Origin: Bradyrhizobium sp. ORS 278
GTDB lineage: Bacteria; Pseudomonadota; Alphaproteobacteria; Rhizobiales; Xanthobacteraceae
DNA: 64,000 nucleotides
Direction: 5' to 3'
Assembly (NCBI RefSeq): GCF_000026145.1
Contig: NC_009445.1
Span: 6,626,001 to 6,690,000, forward strand
Shown here piece after piece: positions 53,292-62,305 of this stretch. Both the position numbers and the translations under genes were made by a program. How positions within the stretch are numbered: the first letter of the stretch is position 1; each line of letters opens with the position of its first letter. The notes beneath the pieces were generated by a model. The model was given only the letters and a program-made list of their open reading frames with translations. It had not been told where the DNA came from and made no database searches.

Positions 53292-54155
53292 ATGCAGTGG
53301 ACGGTGGGCCGGGTCAGGATCACCAAATTCGCCGAGCTGGAAACGGTCGGCGGCACCCGCTTCATCCTGCCGCAGTCGGCCCCCGAGGCCATCCGCGCGC
53401 TGCCCTGGATCACACCGGAGTTCGCCACGGCCGAAGGCAAGCTGAAGATGTCGATCCACACTCTGGTGCTGGAGACCCCGACGCGGCGCATCGTCGTCGA
53501 CACCGGCCTCGGCAATGACAAGCAGGGCCGCAGCGTGCCGGTGTGGAACGGCCGCAGCACGCCGTTCCTGGAGACGATGAGCGCGGCCGGCTTTCCGCCC
53601 GAGAGCATCGACATGGTGATCTGCACGCATCTGCACGTCGACCATGTCGGCTGGAATACGCGGCTGGTCGGCGGCCGCTGGATTCCGACCTTCCCCAACG
53701 CACGCTACGTGTTCGGCCGCACTGAATATGAGCATTGGCGCGATTACAGCGAGGCTGCCGACGAAACCGCGACCTTCGCCGATTCCGTGCAGCCGGTCGT
53801 CGCGGCCGGCAGGGCCGAGCTGGTTGCGAGCGACGCTGTCATCAGCGACGAGATCACGCTGATCCCGACGCCGGGCCACAGCCCCGGTCATGTCAGCCTG
53901 CACATCCGCTCCGGTGGTGCGGAGGCACTGCTGAGCGGCGATGTCGCACATCATCCCTGCCAGATGGCACATCTGGACTGGAGCTCGACCGTCGACTTCA
54001 ACCCTGCCCAGGCCATCGCCACCCGGCAGGCGCTGTTCTCGCGTTTCGCCGATACCGGCACGCTGGTGATCGGCGGCCATTTCGATGCCGGTCAGATCCG
54101 CCGCGACGGCGCGGCGTTCCGCTTTCAGGCAGTGCCGGGCAGCGGCAGCGCATAG
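53292..54155 (+). CDS. Metallo-beta-lactamase-fold hydrolase, paralog 1
   Basis: 287 residues from ATG 53292 with AGCGGGGAG before it. CTHLHVDHVGWN is the HxHxDH metal motif, PTPGHSPGHVSLHI and LLSGDVAHHP give further ligands, GGHF the last. The block WNTRLVGGRWIPTFPNARYVFGRTEYEHW is shared with the paralog at 55848. Such MBL proteins (quorum-quenching lactonase or related esterase type) act in the cytoplasm; the substrate is not predictable. Confidence 0.85.
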   Translation: MQWTVGRVRITKFAELETVGGTRFILPQSAPEAIRALPWITPEFATAEGKLKMSIHTLVLETPTRRIVVDTGLGNDKQGRSVPVWNGRSTPFLETMSAAGFPPESIDMVICTHLHVDHVGWNTRLVGGRWIPTFPNARYVFGRTEYEHWRDYSEAADETATFADSVQPVVAAGRAELVASDAVISDEITLIPTPGHSPGHVSLHIRSGGAEALLSGDVAHHPCQMAHLDWSSTVDFNPAQAIATRQALFSRFADTGTLVIGGHFDAGQIRRDGAAFRFQAVPGSGSA

Positions 54156-54233
54156 CCCGCAAGGTTGAATTTCGTCCCGCCATGCTCCATGACAGGGCTC
54201 TGGAATACCAAGGAACTGAGGGAGAGAAACCAG

Positions 54234-55076
54234 ATGAAGCTCGTTCGCTACGGCGACAAAGGCGCGGAAAAACCGGGCCTGATCGATGCCTCCGGCCAGC
54301 TGCGCGACCTGTCGGCCCACGTGAAGGACCTCGATGGCGCCGCCTATGCGCCGGAGTCCCTGAAGAAGCTCGCCGCGCTCGACCCGGCCTCCCTGCCCGC
54401 CGTCTCCGGCACGCCGCGCCTCGGCGCGCCCGTCACCGGCATCTCGAAATTCGTGGCGATCGGCCTCAACTACTCCGATCATGCCAAGGAGACCGGCAAC
54501 CCGATCCCGGCCGAGCCGATCTTCTTCCTCAAGGCCAACACCTCGCTGTGCGGCCCCTATGACCAGGTCGAGAAGCCGCGCGGCTCGACCAAGCTCGACT
54601 GGGAGGTCGAGATCGCCGCGATCATCGGCACCCGCGCGAAGTACGTGTCCGAGGCCGACGCGCTGAACCACGTCGCCGGCTATACGATCTGCAACGACGT
54701 CTCCGAGCGCAATTTCCAGATCGAGCGCCTCGGCCAGTGGACCAAGGGCAAGTCGCACGACACGTTCGGTCCGGTCGGTCCGTGGCTGGTCACCAAGGAC
54801 GAGATTCCGGACGTGCAGAACCTGTCGATGTGGCTCGACGTCAACGGCCAGCGCCGCCAGACCGGCACCACCGCGACGATGATCTTCTCGATGGCCAAGT
54901 GCATCTCCTACGTCTCGCAGTTCATGACGCTGCTGCCGGGCGACATCGTCACCACGGGCACGCCTCCGGGCGTCGGCATGGGCATGAAGCCGCCGACCTT
55001 CCTCAATGTCGGCGACGTCGTGACGCTCGGCATCGAGCGCCTCGGCGAGCAGCGCCAGGAGATCGTCGAGGCGTGA
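54234..55076 (+). CDS. Fumarylacetoacetate hydrolase (FAH) family protein
   Basis: 281 residues from ATG 54234, preceded by GGGAG. Signatures: IGLNYSDHAKETG, PIFFLKANTSLCGPYD, DWEVEIAAIIG (metal-binding acidic residues), GYTICNDVSERNFQ and GTPPGVGMGMKPP. FAH-family enzymes are hydrolases, decarboxylases or isomerases of 2,4-diketo acids; likely ureidoglycolate lyase or 2-hydroxyhepta-diene-dioate isomerase type, undecided. Its linkage to the MBL hydrolase and GST genes suggests aromatic or related catabolism. Confidence 0.88.
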   Translation: MKLVRYGDKGAEKPGLIDASGQLRDLSAHVKDLDGAAYAPESLKKLAALDPASLPAVSGTPRLGAPVTGISKFVAIGLNYSDHAKETGNPIPAEPIFFLKANTSLCGPYDQVEKPRGSTKLDWEVEIAAIIGTRAKYVSEADALNHVAGYTICNDVSERNFQIERLGQWTKGKSHDTFGPVGPWLVTKDEIPDVQNLSMWLDVNGQRRQTGTTATMIFSMAKCISYVSQFMTLLPGDIVTTGTPPGVGMGMKPPTFLNVGDVVTLGIERLGEQRQEIVEA

Positions 55077-55100
55077 TCGTCGAGGCTTAACGTCACCCTC

Positions 55101-55181
55101 CGTCATTGCGAGCGAAGCGAAGCAATCCAGAGCAACCTCGGGACTCTGGATTGCTTCGTCGCTTCGCTCCTCGCAATGACG
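55101..55181. repeat. Long palindromic intergenic repeat
   Basis: CGTCATTGCGAG (55101) pairs with CTCGCAATGACG (55170-55181), and GCGAAGCGAAGCAATCCAGAG with its complement inside, giving a hairpin of about 35 bp arms. Confidence 0.8.
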
Positions 55182-55217
55182 AACAACAATCCGCATCGAG
55201 CCAACAGGAAGACGTCG

Positions 55218-55832
55218 ATGAAACTCACCTTCTCGCCCGCCTCGCCATTCGCCCGCAAGGTGCGCATCGCCGCCATCGAGCTCGGCCTGATCGACAGACT
55301 CGCGTTCGTGCCAGCGGCCGTCGTGCCCGGTCAGGCCAACGACGAGTATTCGAAGATCACGCCGCTGAAGAAGCTGCCGGTGCTGATCCTCGACAATGGC
55401 GACGTCATCCTGGATTCCTACGTCATCGTTGAATATCTCGACGAGCTCGCTGGCGGCAACAAGCTGATCCCCGCCTCCGGCCCGTCGCGCTGGAAGGTCA
55501 AGAGCGAGCACTCGATGCTGCAGGGCATGCTCGATTCCATGCTGCTGTGCCGCTACGAGGCGCTGGTGCGCCCGGAGGGCCTGCGCTGGCAGGCGTGGTC
55601 CGACGACCATTGGAACCGCGCATGGCTGGGCATGGCGCGCTTCAATGGGCAGAGCGACCTGCTCACGCGCCCGTTCGACATCGTGTCGATCGGCCTCGTC
55701 TGCGTGCTCGGCTACGCAGATTTCCGTTTTGCCGATTGCGGCTGGCGCAAGGCATATCCGGCGCTCGAGGCCTTCTATCAGAAGACGATGCAGCGCGAGT
55801 CGGTGAAGATCTCGGTGCCGCCGGCGGCCTGA
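55218..55832 (+). CDS. Glutathione S-transferase family protein
   Basis: 204 residues from ATG 55218. KLTFSPASPFARKVRIAAIELGL is the start of the thioredoxin-like domain with the active Ser, KKLPVLILDNGDVILDSYVIVEYLDE the conserved cis-Pro and glutathione-binding part, and the C-terminal helical domain contains GLVCVLGYADFRF. Substrate unknown. It stands between the FAH gene and MBL paralog 2 in the same direction. Confidence 0.88.
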   Translation: MKLTFSPASPFARKVRIAAIELGLIDRLAFVPAAVVPGQANDEYSKITPLKKLPVLILDNGDVILDSYVIVEYLDELAGGNKLIPASGPSRWKVKSEHSMLQGMLDSMLLCRYEALVRPEGLRWQAWSDDHWNRAWLGMARFNGQSDLLTRPFDIVSIGLVCVLGYADFRFADCGWRKAYPALEAFYQKTMQRESVKISVPPAA

Positions 55833-55847
55833 TCGTTTCGCAGAGAC

Positions 55848-56717
55848 GTGCCCGTGTTGACATTCTCGATCAACGACACCGCCATCCATCGCATCATCGA
55901 GCAGGAGACCACGTTCCTGCCGGCCCGCGAGATGTTTCCGGATCTCACGCCGGAGATGCTCGCGGCCGAGCGCACCGCGCTGCAAGCGGCGAAGGCGCTG
56001 GACGCACAGGATATGCTGATCCTCTGCTTCCAGTCCTACGTGGTGAAGACGCCTCACCACACCATCCTGATCGACAGCTGCATCGGCAACGACAAGCCGC
56101 GCGCTCGGCCGGTCTGGAACATGAAGAGCGACGAGACCTACATGCGGGCGCTCGCCGCCGCAGGCGTTTCGGTCGACGACATCGACGTCGTGATGTGCAC
56201 GCATCTGCACACCGACCATGTTGGCTGGAACACGCGGCTCGACAACGGCCGCTGGGTGCCGACCTTCCCCCGGGCGCGCTACGTGTTCGCGCAAACCGAA
56301 TATGATTACTGGGTGGCGCAGAACGCCAAGGCCGAGGTGCCGCCCTTTGCCGACAGCGTGCTGCCGGTCGTCGAGGCCAACCGCGCCGATATCGTCGGCG
56401 GCGACTTCGCGATCGGCGACCATGTTCGCCTGCTGCCGACGCCGGGGCATACGCCCGGCCATGTCGCGATCGCCGTCGGCAAGGAGAGGGACGACGCAGT
56501 CTTCGCCGGTGATCTGATCCATTCGCCGCTGCAGCTGGCCTATCCCGAGCTGTCACCGAAGTTCGACGTCGACGGCAAGCTCGCCGCCCTGACCCGACGC
56601 GCTTTTCTCGATCGCTATTGCGGCACGGCGACGCTGTGCTGCACGGCGCATTTCCCCTCGCCCTCCATCGGCCGCATCGGGCGCAAGGGCAACGCATTCG
56701 CCTGCGCGGCGGTCTGA
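55848..56717 (+). CDS. Metallo-beta-lactamase-fold hydrolase, paralog 2
   Basis: 289 residues from GTG 55848. CTHLHTDHVGWNTRL is the metal motif, PTPGHTPGHVAIAV and FAGDLIHSP follow, ending SPSIGRIGRKGNAFACAAV. It shares the block WNTRLDNGRWVPTFPRARYVFAQTEYDYW with the protein at 53292. The two differ in their N-termini (this one has FSINDTAIHRIIEQETTFLP), so they may accept different substrates. It is 15 bp behind the GST gene and likely cotranscribed. Confidence 0.85.
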   Translation: MPVLTFSINDTAIHRIIEQETTFLPAREMFPDLTPEMLAAERTALQAAKALDAQDMLILCFQSYVVKTPHHTILIDSCIGNDKPRARPVWNMKSDETYMRALAAAGVSVDDIDVVMCTHLHTDHVGWNTRLDNGRWVPTFPRARYVFAQTEYDYWVAQNAKAEVPPFADSVLPVVEANRADIVGGDFAIGDHVRLLPTPGHTPGHVAIAVGKERDDAVFAGDLIHSPLQLAYPELSPKFDVDGKLAALTRRAFLDRYCGTATLCCTAHFPSPSIGRIGRKGNAFACAAV

Positions 56718-56727
56718 CTTTAACGCC

Positions 56728-56826
56728 ACTGGATGCCCCGCGAAGGCGGGGCATCCAGTACGCCGTGAACTTTCCGCAGAAAACGACCGCCGGTGGAATA
56801 CTGGGTCACCCGCTTTCGCGGGTGAC
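56728..56826. repeat. Pair of palindromic repeats
   Basis: ACTGGATGCCCCGC / GCGGGGCATCCAGT (56728-56759) and GTCACCCGC / GCGGGTGAC (56805-56826). The first is a relative of a copy near 61357-61440 that shares GCGAAAGCGG, ATCCAATACGCCGTGA. Confidence 0.65.
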
Positions 56827-56856
56827 GACAGCTAAGTGAGCCTCCGAGCTGCGCCT

Positions 56857-57444
56857 TTAATCGAATAGGCTGGGCTGGTGGTTCACCGCCGCGCCCTCGA
56901 TCGCCAGCATCTTCAGCTTGGTATCGACGCCGCCATTGGCGGAGAAGCCGCCCGGCTTGTTGCCTGCCGCCAGCACGCGATGACAGGGCACCACGATCGG
57001 GCACGGGTTGCGCCCGAGCGCCTGGCCGACCTCGCGCGACAGCTCGACGCCGCCAAGCTGCTTGGCGATGTCGCCATAGGTCAAGGTCCGGCCGGGCGGG
57101 ATGCGGCGCGCAATGGCGTAGACGCCGCGCTGGAAGGCGCTGACACCGTCGAGGTCGAGATCGATGTCGGTGAGGTCATCGGGCTCTCCGGCCAGCAACG
57201 CCGTGATGCGGCTGATGACGCGCTGCACATGCTGCGGCGGCTCAGCCTCGTCAATGCCGGCGGAGCGCTGCTGCATCCGCGTGCGGAGCTGCGCCACGCC
57301 GCCCATCGGCAGCTGCACCGCGTTGATGCCGCGCGGGCCCCAGGCGATCGCGCAGGTGCCGATCGCGGTCTCGAACATGGCGTAGCTCTGGTCTGTCATG
57401 AACTGGTCTGACATCAACTGGTCTGTCATGAAGTGGTCTGTCAT
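56857..57444 (-). CDS. ogt: Methylated-DNA-protein cysteine methyltransferase
   Basis: 195 residues with GAGGAG 7 nt before ATG. PIVVPCHRVLAAGNKPGGFSANGG contains the PCHRV active-site cysteine motif, and ALGRNP and LTYGDIAKQLGG the preceding DNA-binding part. It removes O6-alkyl groups from guanine in a suicide reaction. The first 20 residues (MTDHFMTDQLMSDQFMTDQS) are a tandem repeat of 15-18 bp around the start codon, giving several in-frame ATGs. Confidence 0.9.
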   Translation of the reverse strand: MTDHFMTDQLMSDQFMTDQSYAMFETAIGTCAIAWGPRGINAVQLPMGGVAQLRTRMQQRSAGIDEAEPPQHVQRVISRITALLAGEPDDLTDIDLDLDGVSAFQRGVYAIARRIPPGRTLTYGDIAKQLGGVELSREVGQALGRNPCPIVVPCHRVLAAGNKPGGFSANGGVDTKLKMLAIEGAAVNHQPSLFD

Positions 57445-57587
57445 GGCGGGCTCCTCGTCGCTCTGCCCCGTATCATCTGCCGGTCAAAATAGGCTTGGAG
57501 AATGTTGCGATCCACCCGGATTCTGCCAATGTCGACAGCCGCCGCCGGGCGAGGCCCGCCGCGAGCCGCTGAATACAAGGACCCCGG

Positions 57588-58844
57588 ATGACGCCTTCGA
57601 CCTCCCGCCTTGCCGCCCTCGTCCTGTTGGCAAGTTCAGCCACCGTCTCTGCCGCATACGCGGCGCCCGACGACAAGATCAGAGCCGCCGCCGAGCAGGC
57701 CAAGCCGGCGGTGATCGACAGCTTGCGCGAGATGGTGCTGATCGAATCCGGATCGAGCGACGTCGAGGGCTTGAAGAAGATGGCCGACCTCACCGAAGCC
57801 CGGCTCAAGGCGCTCGGCGCGACCACGGAGCGGCGCAAGACCACGCGGGGCGTCGGCGCCGACATGGTGATCGGCACTTTCGAGGGCACCGGCCGCCGCA
57901 AGCTGATGCTGATCGCGCATATGGACACGGTGTATCAGCCCGGCATTCTCAAGACCGAGCCCTATCATGTCGAAGGCGACCTGATCTACGGGCCGGGGAT
58001 CGCCGACGACAAGGGCGGCATCGCGGTGATCCTGCACAGCCTGCAGATCCTGAAGGACATGGGCTGGCGCGACTACGCCAGGCTGACCGTCGCCTTCAAT
58101 CCAGACGAAGAGGTGGGCTCGATCGGCTCCGGCGAGTTCATCGCCGAGCTCGCCGATCAGCACGACGTCGTGCTGTCCTGCGAGCCGACGGCGGCGAAGC
58201 CTGCCGCGCCGGTCGACAGCCTGCTGCTCGGCGCCAGCGGCACGGCTACCGCCACGATGGAGGTGACCGGCCGCGCCGCGCATGCCGGCGCCGCCCCTGA
58301 GCGCGGCCGCAACGCGCTGATCGAGCTGTCGCATCAATTGCTGCAGACCAGGGATATCGCCAAGTCGATCCCGGGCACGCAGCTGAACTGGACGACCGCG
58401 ACCGCCGGCACCGTGCGCAACCAGATTCCCGAGAAGGCCAGCGCCGGCGGCGACGTGCGCCTCACGGTGGCCGACGGCGTCGAGAAGCTGCAGGCCGCGC
58501 TGGACGAGACGATCAAGACTCATCTCGTGCCGGACACCGAGGTCAAGGTCAGGATCGACAAGGGCCGTCCGCCCTTCATCGCCTCGGAGCGCGGCCGTGC
58601 GCTGGGCAAGGAGGCGCAGGCGATCTACGCCGAGATGGAACGGCCGCTCGCGCTGGTCGACATGACCGGCGGCGCCACCGATGCCGGCTTGGCCAATCGC
58701 AGCGGCAAGGCCATCGTGGTCGAGAGTTTTGGTATCGCCGGCTTCAACTACCATGCGCACAACGAGTACATCGACGCGACCACCATCGTCCCTCGCCTGT
58801 ATTTGATGACCCGCATGCTGATCGAGCAGGGCAAGAAGATGTAG
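57588..58844 (+). CDS. Exported M20-family metallopeptidase (glutamate carboxypeptidase-like)
   Basis: 418 residues with a signal peptide (RLAALVLLASSATVSAAYA, cut before APDDK). Metal-site residues are present: H and D in LIAHMDTVY, D in GIADDKGG, EE in FNPDEEVGS, then the dimerisation domain and a final H in FNYHAHNEY. It acts in the periplasm on peptides or N-acyl amino acids; carboxypeptidase G2-like enzymes (folate hydrolysis) are the nearest well-known group. Confidence 0.88.
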   Translation: MTPSTSRLAALVLLASSATVSAAYAAPDDKIRAAAEQAKPAVIDSLREMVLIESGSSDVEGLKKMADLTEARLKALGATTERRKTTRGVGADMVIGTFEGTGRRKLMLIAHMDTVYQPGILKTEPYHVEGDLIYGPGIADDKGGIAVILHSLQILKDMGWRDYARLTVAFNPDEEVGSIGSGEFIAELADQHDVVLSCEPTAAKPAAPVDSLLLGASGTATATMEVTGRAAHAGAAPERGRNALIELSHQLLQTRDIAKSIPGTQLNWTTATAGTVRNQIPEKASAGGDVRLTVADGVEKLQAALDETIKTHLVPDTEVKVRIDKGRPPFIASERGRALGKEAQAIYAEMERPLALVDMTGGATDAGLANRSGKAIVVESFGIAGFNYHAHNEYIDATTIVPRLYLMTRMLIEQGKKM

Positions 58845-58911
58845 CTTCGCGTCGGACGCAGCCCGGCGAAGACCGGGCGCCTCCAAGAGGAAACGAGCAA
58901 GAGAGGCCACC

Positions 58912-59712
58912 ATGAAGCTGACGCCGGAGCAGATCGCATTCTTCAACCGCGAGGGCTGGCTGTTCCTGCCGGAACTGTTCAGCCCGGAGGAGACCGCCTT
59001 CCTCGCCCGCGAGGCGGAGGCGATCTACGCCGCCGACAGGCCCGAGGTCTGGCGCGAGAAGAGCGGCGTACCGCGCACGGCGTTTGCCGCGCATCTGTAC
59101 AATGACGCGTTCCGCGTGCTCGCGGCGCATCCGCGCATGATCGAGCCGATCGAGCAGATCTTCGGCGAGAAGCTCTACATGCATCAGTTCAAGATCAACG
59201 CCAAATCCGCCTTCACCGGCGACGTCTGGCAGTGGCACCAGGACTACGGCACCTGGAAGCGCGACGACGGCATGCCGGAGCCGCGCGCGATGAACATCGC
59301 GATCTTCCTCGACGAGGTGATGCCGATCAACGGCCCGTTGATGCTGGTGCCACGCAGCCAGCACGAAGGCGATCTCGAGGCCTCACACGATCTGGCCACG
59401 ACGTCCTATCCGTTGTGGACGCTCGACGAGGCGACGGTGACGCGGCTGGTCGCCCAAGGCGGCATTGTGGCGCCGACCGGCAAGCGCGGCGGCATGCTGA
59501 TGTTCCACGGCAATCTCGTGCACGGCTCCGCCGGCAACATCACGCCCTACCCGCGTAAGATCGTGTACCTGACGCTGAACGCGGTCTCGAACCACATTCG
59601 CACCCCGACGAGGCCGGAGTACATCGCGCATCGCGACTTCACGCCGATCGAGACGTTGCCGGACGATGCATTGCTGCAGCTGGCGCGGGCGCATCGCGAG
59701 GCGGCGGAGTAA
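58912..59712 (+). CDS. Phytanoyl-CoA dioxygenase (PhyH) family protein
   Basis: 266 residues. The 2-His-1-carboxylate iron site is seen in WQWHQDYGTWKR (H and D) and LVHGSAGN (second H), with PYPRKIVYLTLNAVSNHIRTPTRP supplying the 2-oxoglutarate-binding Arg. Starts MKLTPEQIAFFNREGWLFLP, typical for the family. Fe(II)/2-oxoglutarate oxygenase, substrate unknown. GAGAG precedes the ATG. Confidence 0.88.
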   Translation: MKLTPEQIAFFNREGWLFLPELFSPEETAFLAREAEAIYAADRPEVWREKSGVPRTAFAAHLYNDAFRVLAAHPRMIEPIEQIFGEKLYMHQFKINAKSAFTGDVWQWHQDYGTWKRDDGMPEPRAMNIAIFLDEVMPINGPLMLVPRSQHEGDLEASHDLATTSYPLWTLDEATVTRLVAQGGIVAPTGKRGGMLMFHGNLVHGSAGNITPYPRKIVYLTLNAVSNHIRTPTRPEYIAHRDFTPIETLPDDALLQLARAHREAAE

Positions 59713-59736
59713 GGCACAGCGCTCGCCACAAAAGAG

Positions 59737-59843
59737 GTCGTCATGCCCCGGGCTCGACCAGGCTCGACCCGGGCATCCATCCTCTGAGCAAGAGCGAGCC
59801 TTGTGAGGAGATGGATGGCCGGGTCAAGCCCGGCCATGACGAC
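59737..59843. repeat. Long palindromic intergenic repeat
   Basis: GTCGTCATGCC (59737) pairs with GGCCATGACGAC (59832-59843), with GGATGGCCGGGTCAAGCCCGG inside. Confidence 0.7.
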
Positions 59844-59893
59844 TGGGTTGGTAGCTGCCTGTCACACGACAATCCTTGAAGCCGGATAACAGA

Positions 59894-61198
59894 ATGAACC
59901 TCCACGCCCTCCTCCAAGCCCGCGCCGCTGCCGGCAAGCCGGTGCGCGTCGCACTCATCGGCGCTGGCAAGTTCGGCTCGATGTTCCTGTCGCAGGTGCC
60001 GAATGTCGCCGGTCTCGACGTGCCCGTGATCATCGATCTCGATCCGCAGCGGGCGCGCGAAGCCTGCCGCACGGTCGGCTGGAGCGCCGAGCTGATCGAA
60101 CGCACGACGTTCAGCGCCGACAGCGCCAAGGCGCTCGCCGACTCCATCGATGTCGTCGTCGAAGCGACCGGCAGTCCGGCTGCCGGCATCCGGCATGCGC
60201 GCGCGGCGATCAGGGCCGGCAAGCACATCGTGATGGTCAATGTCGAGGCCGACGTGCTCGCCGGGCCGCTGCTGGCCGACGAGGCGCGCAAGGCCGGCGT
60301 GGTCTATTCGCTCGCCTATGGCGACCAGCCGGCGCTGACGGCCGAGCTCGTCGACTGGGCGCGCGCGACCGGCTTTCATGTCGTGGCCGCGGGCAAGGGC
60401 ACCAAATATCTGCCGGCCTATCACGACGTGACGCCCGATGGCGTCTGGCAGCATTACGGGCTTACCGCGGGCGAGGCGCAGTCCGGCGGCATGAACCCGC
60501 AGATGTTCAACTCCTTTCTCGACGGCACGAAGTCGGCCATCGAGATGGCGGCGATCGCCAATGCGACCGGACTCGACGTGCCGTCCGACGGCCTGTTGTT
60601 TCCGCCCTGCGGCGTCGACGACCTGCCGCAAGTGCTCCGGCCGCGCGAGCGCGGCGGCGTGCTGGAGCGTTCCGGCATGGTCGAGGTGGTGTCGTCGCTC
60701 GAGCGCGACGGTCGCCCGGTGTTTCGTGATTTACGCTGGGGTGTCTATGTCGTGCTCGAAGCACCGAACGACTACGCTGCGGATTGCTTCAAGCAATACG
60801 GACTGAAGACCGACGCGACCGGGCGCTACGCCGCGATGTACAAGCCCTATCATCTGATCGGGCTCGAGCTGAACGTGTCGGTGCTTTCGGCCGCGCTACG
60901 CAGCGAACCAACTGGGCAGCCGCTCTGCTTCCGCGGCGATGTCGTCGCCGTCGCCAAGAAGGATCTGCGCGCAGGCGAGATCCTCGATGGCGAAGGTGGC
61001 TATACGGTGTGGGGCAAGGTGATGCCCGCCAGCGCCAGCCTGCAGCTCGGCGCGCTGCCAATTGGATTGGCGCATCGGGTCAAGCTGGTGAACGACGTTG
61101 CGCACGGCCACGTGGTGCGTTGGAGCGACGTCGCAGCCGATGCGGCGGACGAGACAGTGAAGTATCGCAAGCAGATGGAGACGGCGTTCGCCCGGTGA
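59894..61198 (+). CDS. NAD(P)-dependent oxidoreductase with SAF domain
   Basis: 434 residues from ATG 59894; the frame reaches TTG 59876. VRVALIGAGKFGSMFLSQ is the dinucleotide motif, followed by a homoserine-dehydrogenase-like catalytic part (EATGSPAAGIRHARAAIRAGKHIVMVNVEAD and AAGKGTKYLP). The C-terminal 120 residues (VVAVAKKDLRAGEILDGEGGYTVWGKVMP) form a SAF domain. Such proteins are often mis-named FlgA; the reaction is not defined, but sugar-acid or hydroxy-acid oxidation is likely. Confidence 0.8.
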   Translation: MNLHALLQARAAAGKPVRVALIGAGKFGSMFLSQVPNVAGLDVPVIIDLDPQRAREACRTVGWSAELIERTTFSADSAKALADSIDVVVEATGSPAAGIRHARAAIRAGKHIVMVNVEADVLAGPLLADEARKAGVVYSLAYGDQPALTAELVDWARATGFHVVAAGKGTKYLPAYHDVTPDGVWQHYGLTAGEAQSGGMNPQMFNSFLDGTKSAIEMAAIANATGLDVPSDGLLFPPCGVDDLPQVLRPRERGGVLERSGMVEVVSSLERDGRPVFRDLRWGVYVVLEAPNDYAADCFKQYGLKTDATGRYAAMYKPYHLIGLELNVSVLSAALRSEPTGQPLCFRGDVVAVAKKDLRAGEILDGEGGYTVWGKVMPASASLQLGALPIGLAHRVKLVNDVAHGHVVRWSDVAADAADETVKYRKQMETAFAR

Positions 61199-61511
61199 GC
61201 GTTCGCGCGCCTCGCTCGCGCGAGCCGCATAAAAAAGCCCCGACCGCTGGTCGGGGCTTGGTGGCCTGTAGGCGAGAGGCGAATCTTTTGTCCCTAGCAG
61301 CCGCTGTTCCTAGACGGGCGTTTCCGAGTCCCGGCACACTGATCATATAACCCTGGCTGTCATCGTCCGCGAAAGCGGACGATCCAATACGCCGTGACAC
61401 CTCGGTGAAATCTCTTCTGCCGCGGAGGACTGGATGCCCAGCTTCGCGAAGTTTGACGGCGGTGGAGATGGCGAGAACTCGACCCGGAAACGAGCTGTTC
61501 CAAACGCTCGT
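61199..61511. other. Intergenic region with terminator and repeat
   Basis: Holds the terminator at 61235-61259 and a copy of the palindromic repeat family near 61357-61440 (GTCCGCGAAAGCGGAC). No gene. Confidence 0.5.
61235..61259 (+). terminator. Terminator-like stem-loop after the SAF-domain oxidoreductase
   Basis: AAGCCCCGACC / GGTCGGGGCTT, perfect 11-bp stem with a 3-nt loop, A-tract in front. The tail GGTGG is poor in T, so on the minus strand (CTTTTTT tail) it may be stronger and end the gene at 61512. Confidence 0.6.
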
Positions 61512-62105
61512 CTAGTTGTCGTCCTCGCCGAAAGCCGCGGCAAGCTTGTCGTAATATTTCACGACGAGATCGATGTTGCCTTTGTTCTCGACCTCCGGCG
61601 GCTTCGCCTTCAGGGCCGCGTTGAGATCGTTGAGGACCTGCTTCTTGTCGTCCGGCTTCATCTTCTTGTCGGCCTGGACCTGCTCGATCTGGTCCTTGAT
61701 GACGGCTTCGGGGCCGACATACTTCTTCGTCTTCGGATCGATGCCGCCCATCACCAGGCTGATATTGTCGACCACGACGTTAAAATCGTCGTAGCTGGCG
61801 AAGCCGTATTTCTTGGCGACGCCGTCGAGCTGCGTCACCACCTTCTGGTCCGGCGGCGCGTTGTCCGGCAGCTTGTCGGTGATCGCGTCCATGTCCTTCT
61901 GCGACGCCAGAACGTTCTCGATCTGCTTGTCGGTCAGGGCGATTTGCTTGAGCTGCGGCGGCTGGCTGATGGTCGGACCCGGCGGTTGCGCCGGGGAATC
62001 CTTGGCCGCCTGCGCAAGGGCCGGAAGCGTTGCAAGGGCCGTCATCGCGGCGCCCGAGCCTGCAATGGCCAGCGCGACGAAGGTGGTCCGGACGAACATG
62101 CGCAT
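61512..62105 (-). CDS. Exported helical protein of unknown function
   Basis: 197 residues. Signal peptide (VRTTFVALAIAGSGAAMTALATLPALA, cleavage before QAAKDS). The mature part is helical and charged with many Lys and Asp (DKQIENVLASQKDMDAI, KDQIEQVQADKKMKPDDKKQV). Proteins of this pattern are common in Rhizobiales periplasm. GGAG lies 6 nt before ATG. Function unknown. The IS66-family element inserted upstream of it. Confidence 0.7.
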   Translation of the reverse strand: MRMFVRTTFVALAIAGSGAAMTALATLPALAQAAKDSPAQPPGPTISQPPQLKQIALTDKQIENVLASQKDMDAITDKLPDNAPPDQKVVTQLDGVAKKYGFASYDDFNVVVDNISLVMGGIDPKTKKYVGPEAVIKDQIEQVQADKKMKPDDKKQVLNDLNAALKAKPPEVENKGNIDLVVKYYDKLAAAFGEDDN

Positions 62106-62305
62106 GAGGATCTCCTGTGGGACAATGGCTACGACGACAGACAGCGCAGCATTGCGTACGTTCTGGGGAATGAACCGCGCCTGAATCGGTTCCGCGGAGC
62201 ACGATCACACGCTTGTGCGCCTGCGATGTAACCCCCCGGTGACGGCCGCCTTGCGTCGGCAGTGAGGCTTCGCGAAGCCATAGGATTAGTCCTGGAGCTA
62301 GTCCT

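Noticed and set aside
52719..56522. Very long minus-strand frame (1267 codons)
   Set aside because: It runs antisense through several recognised plus-strand genes; only its last 151 codons (DUF3775) are real.
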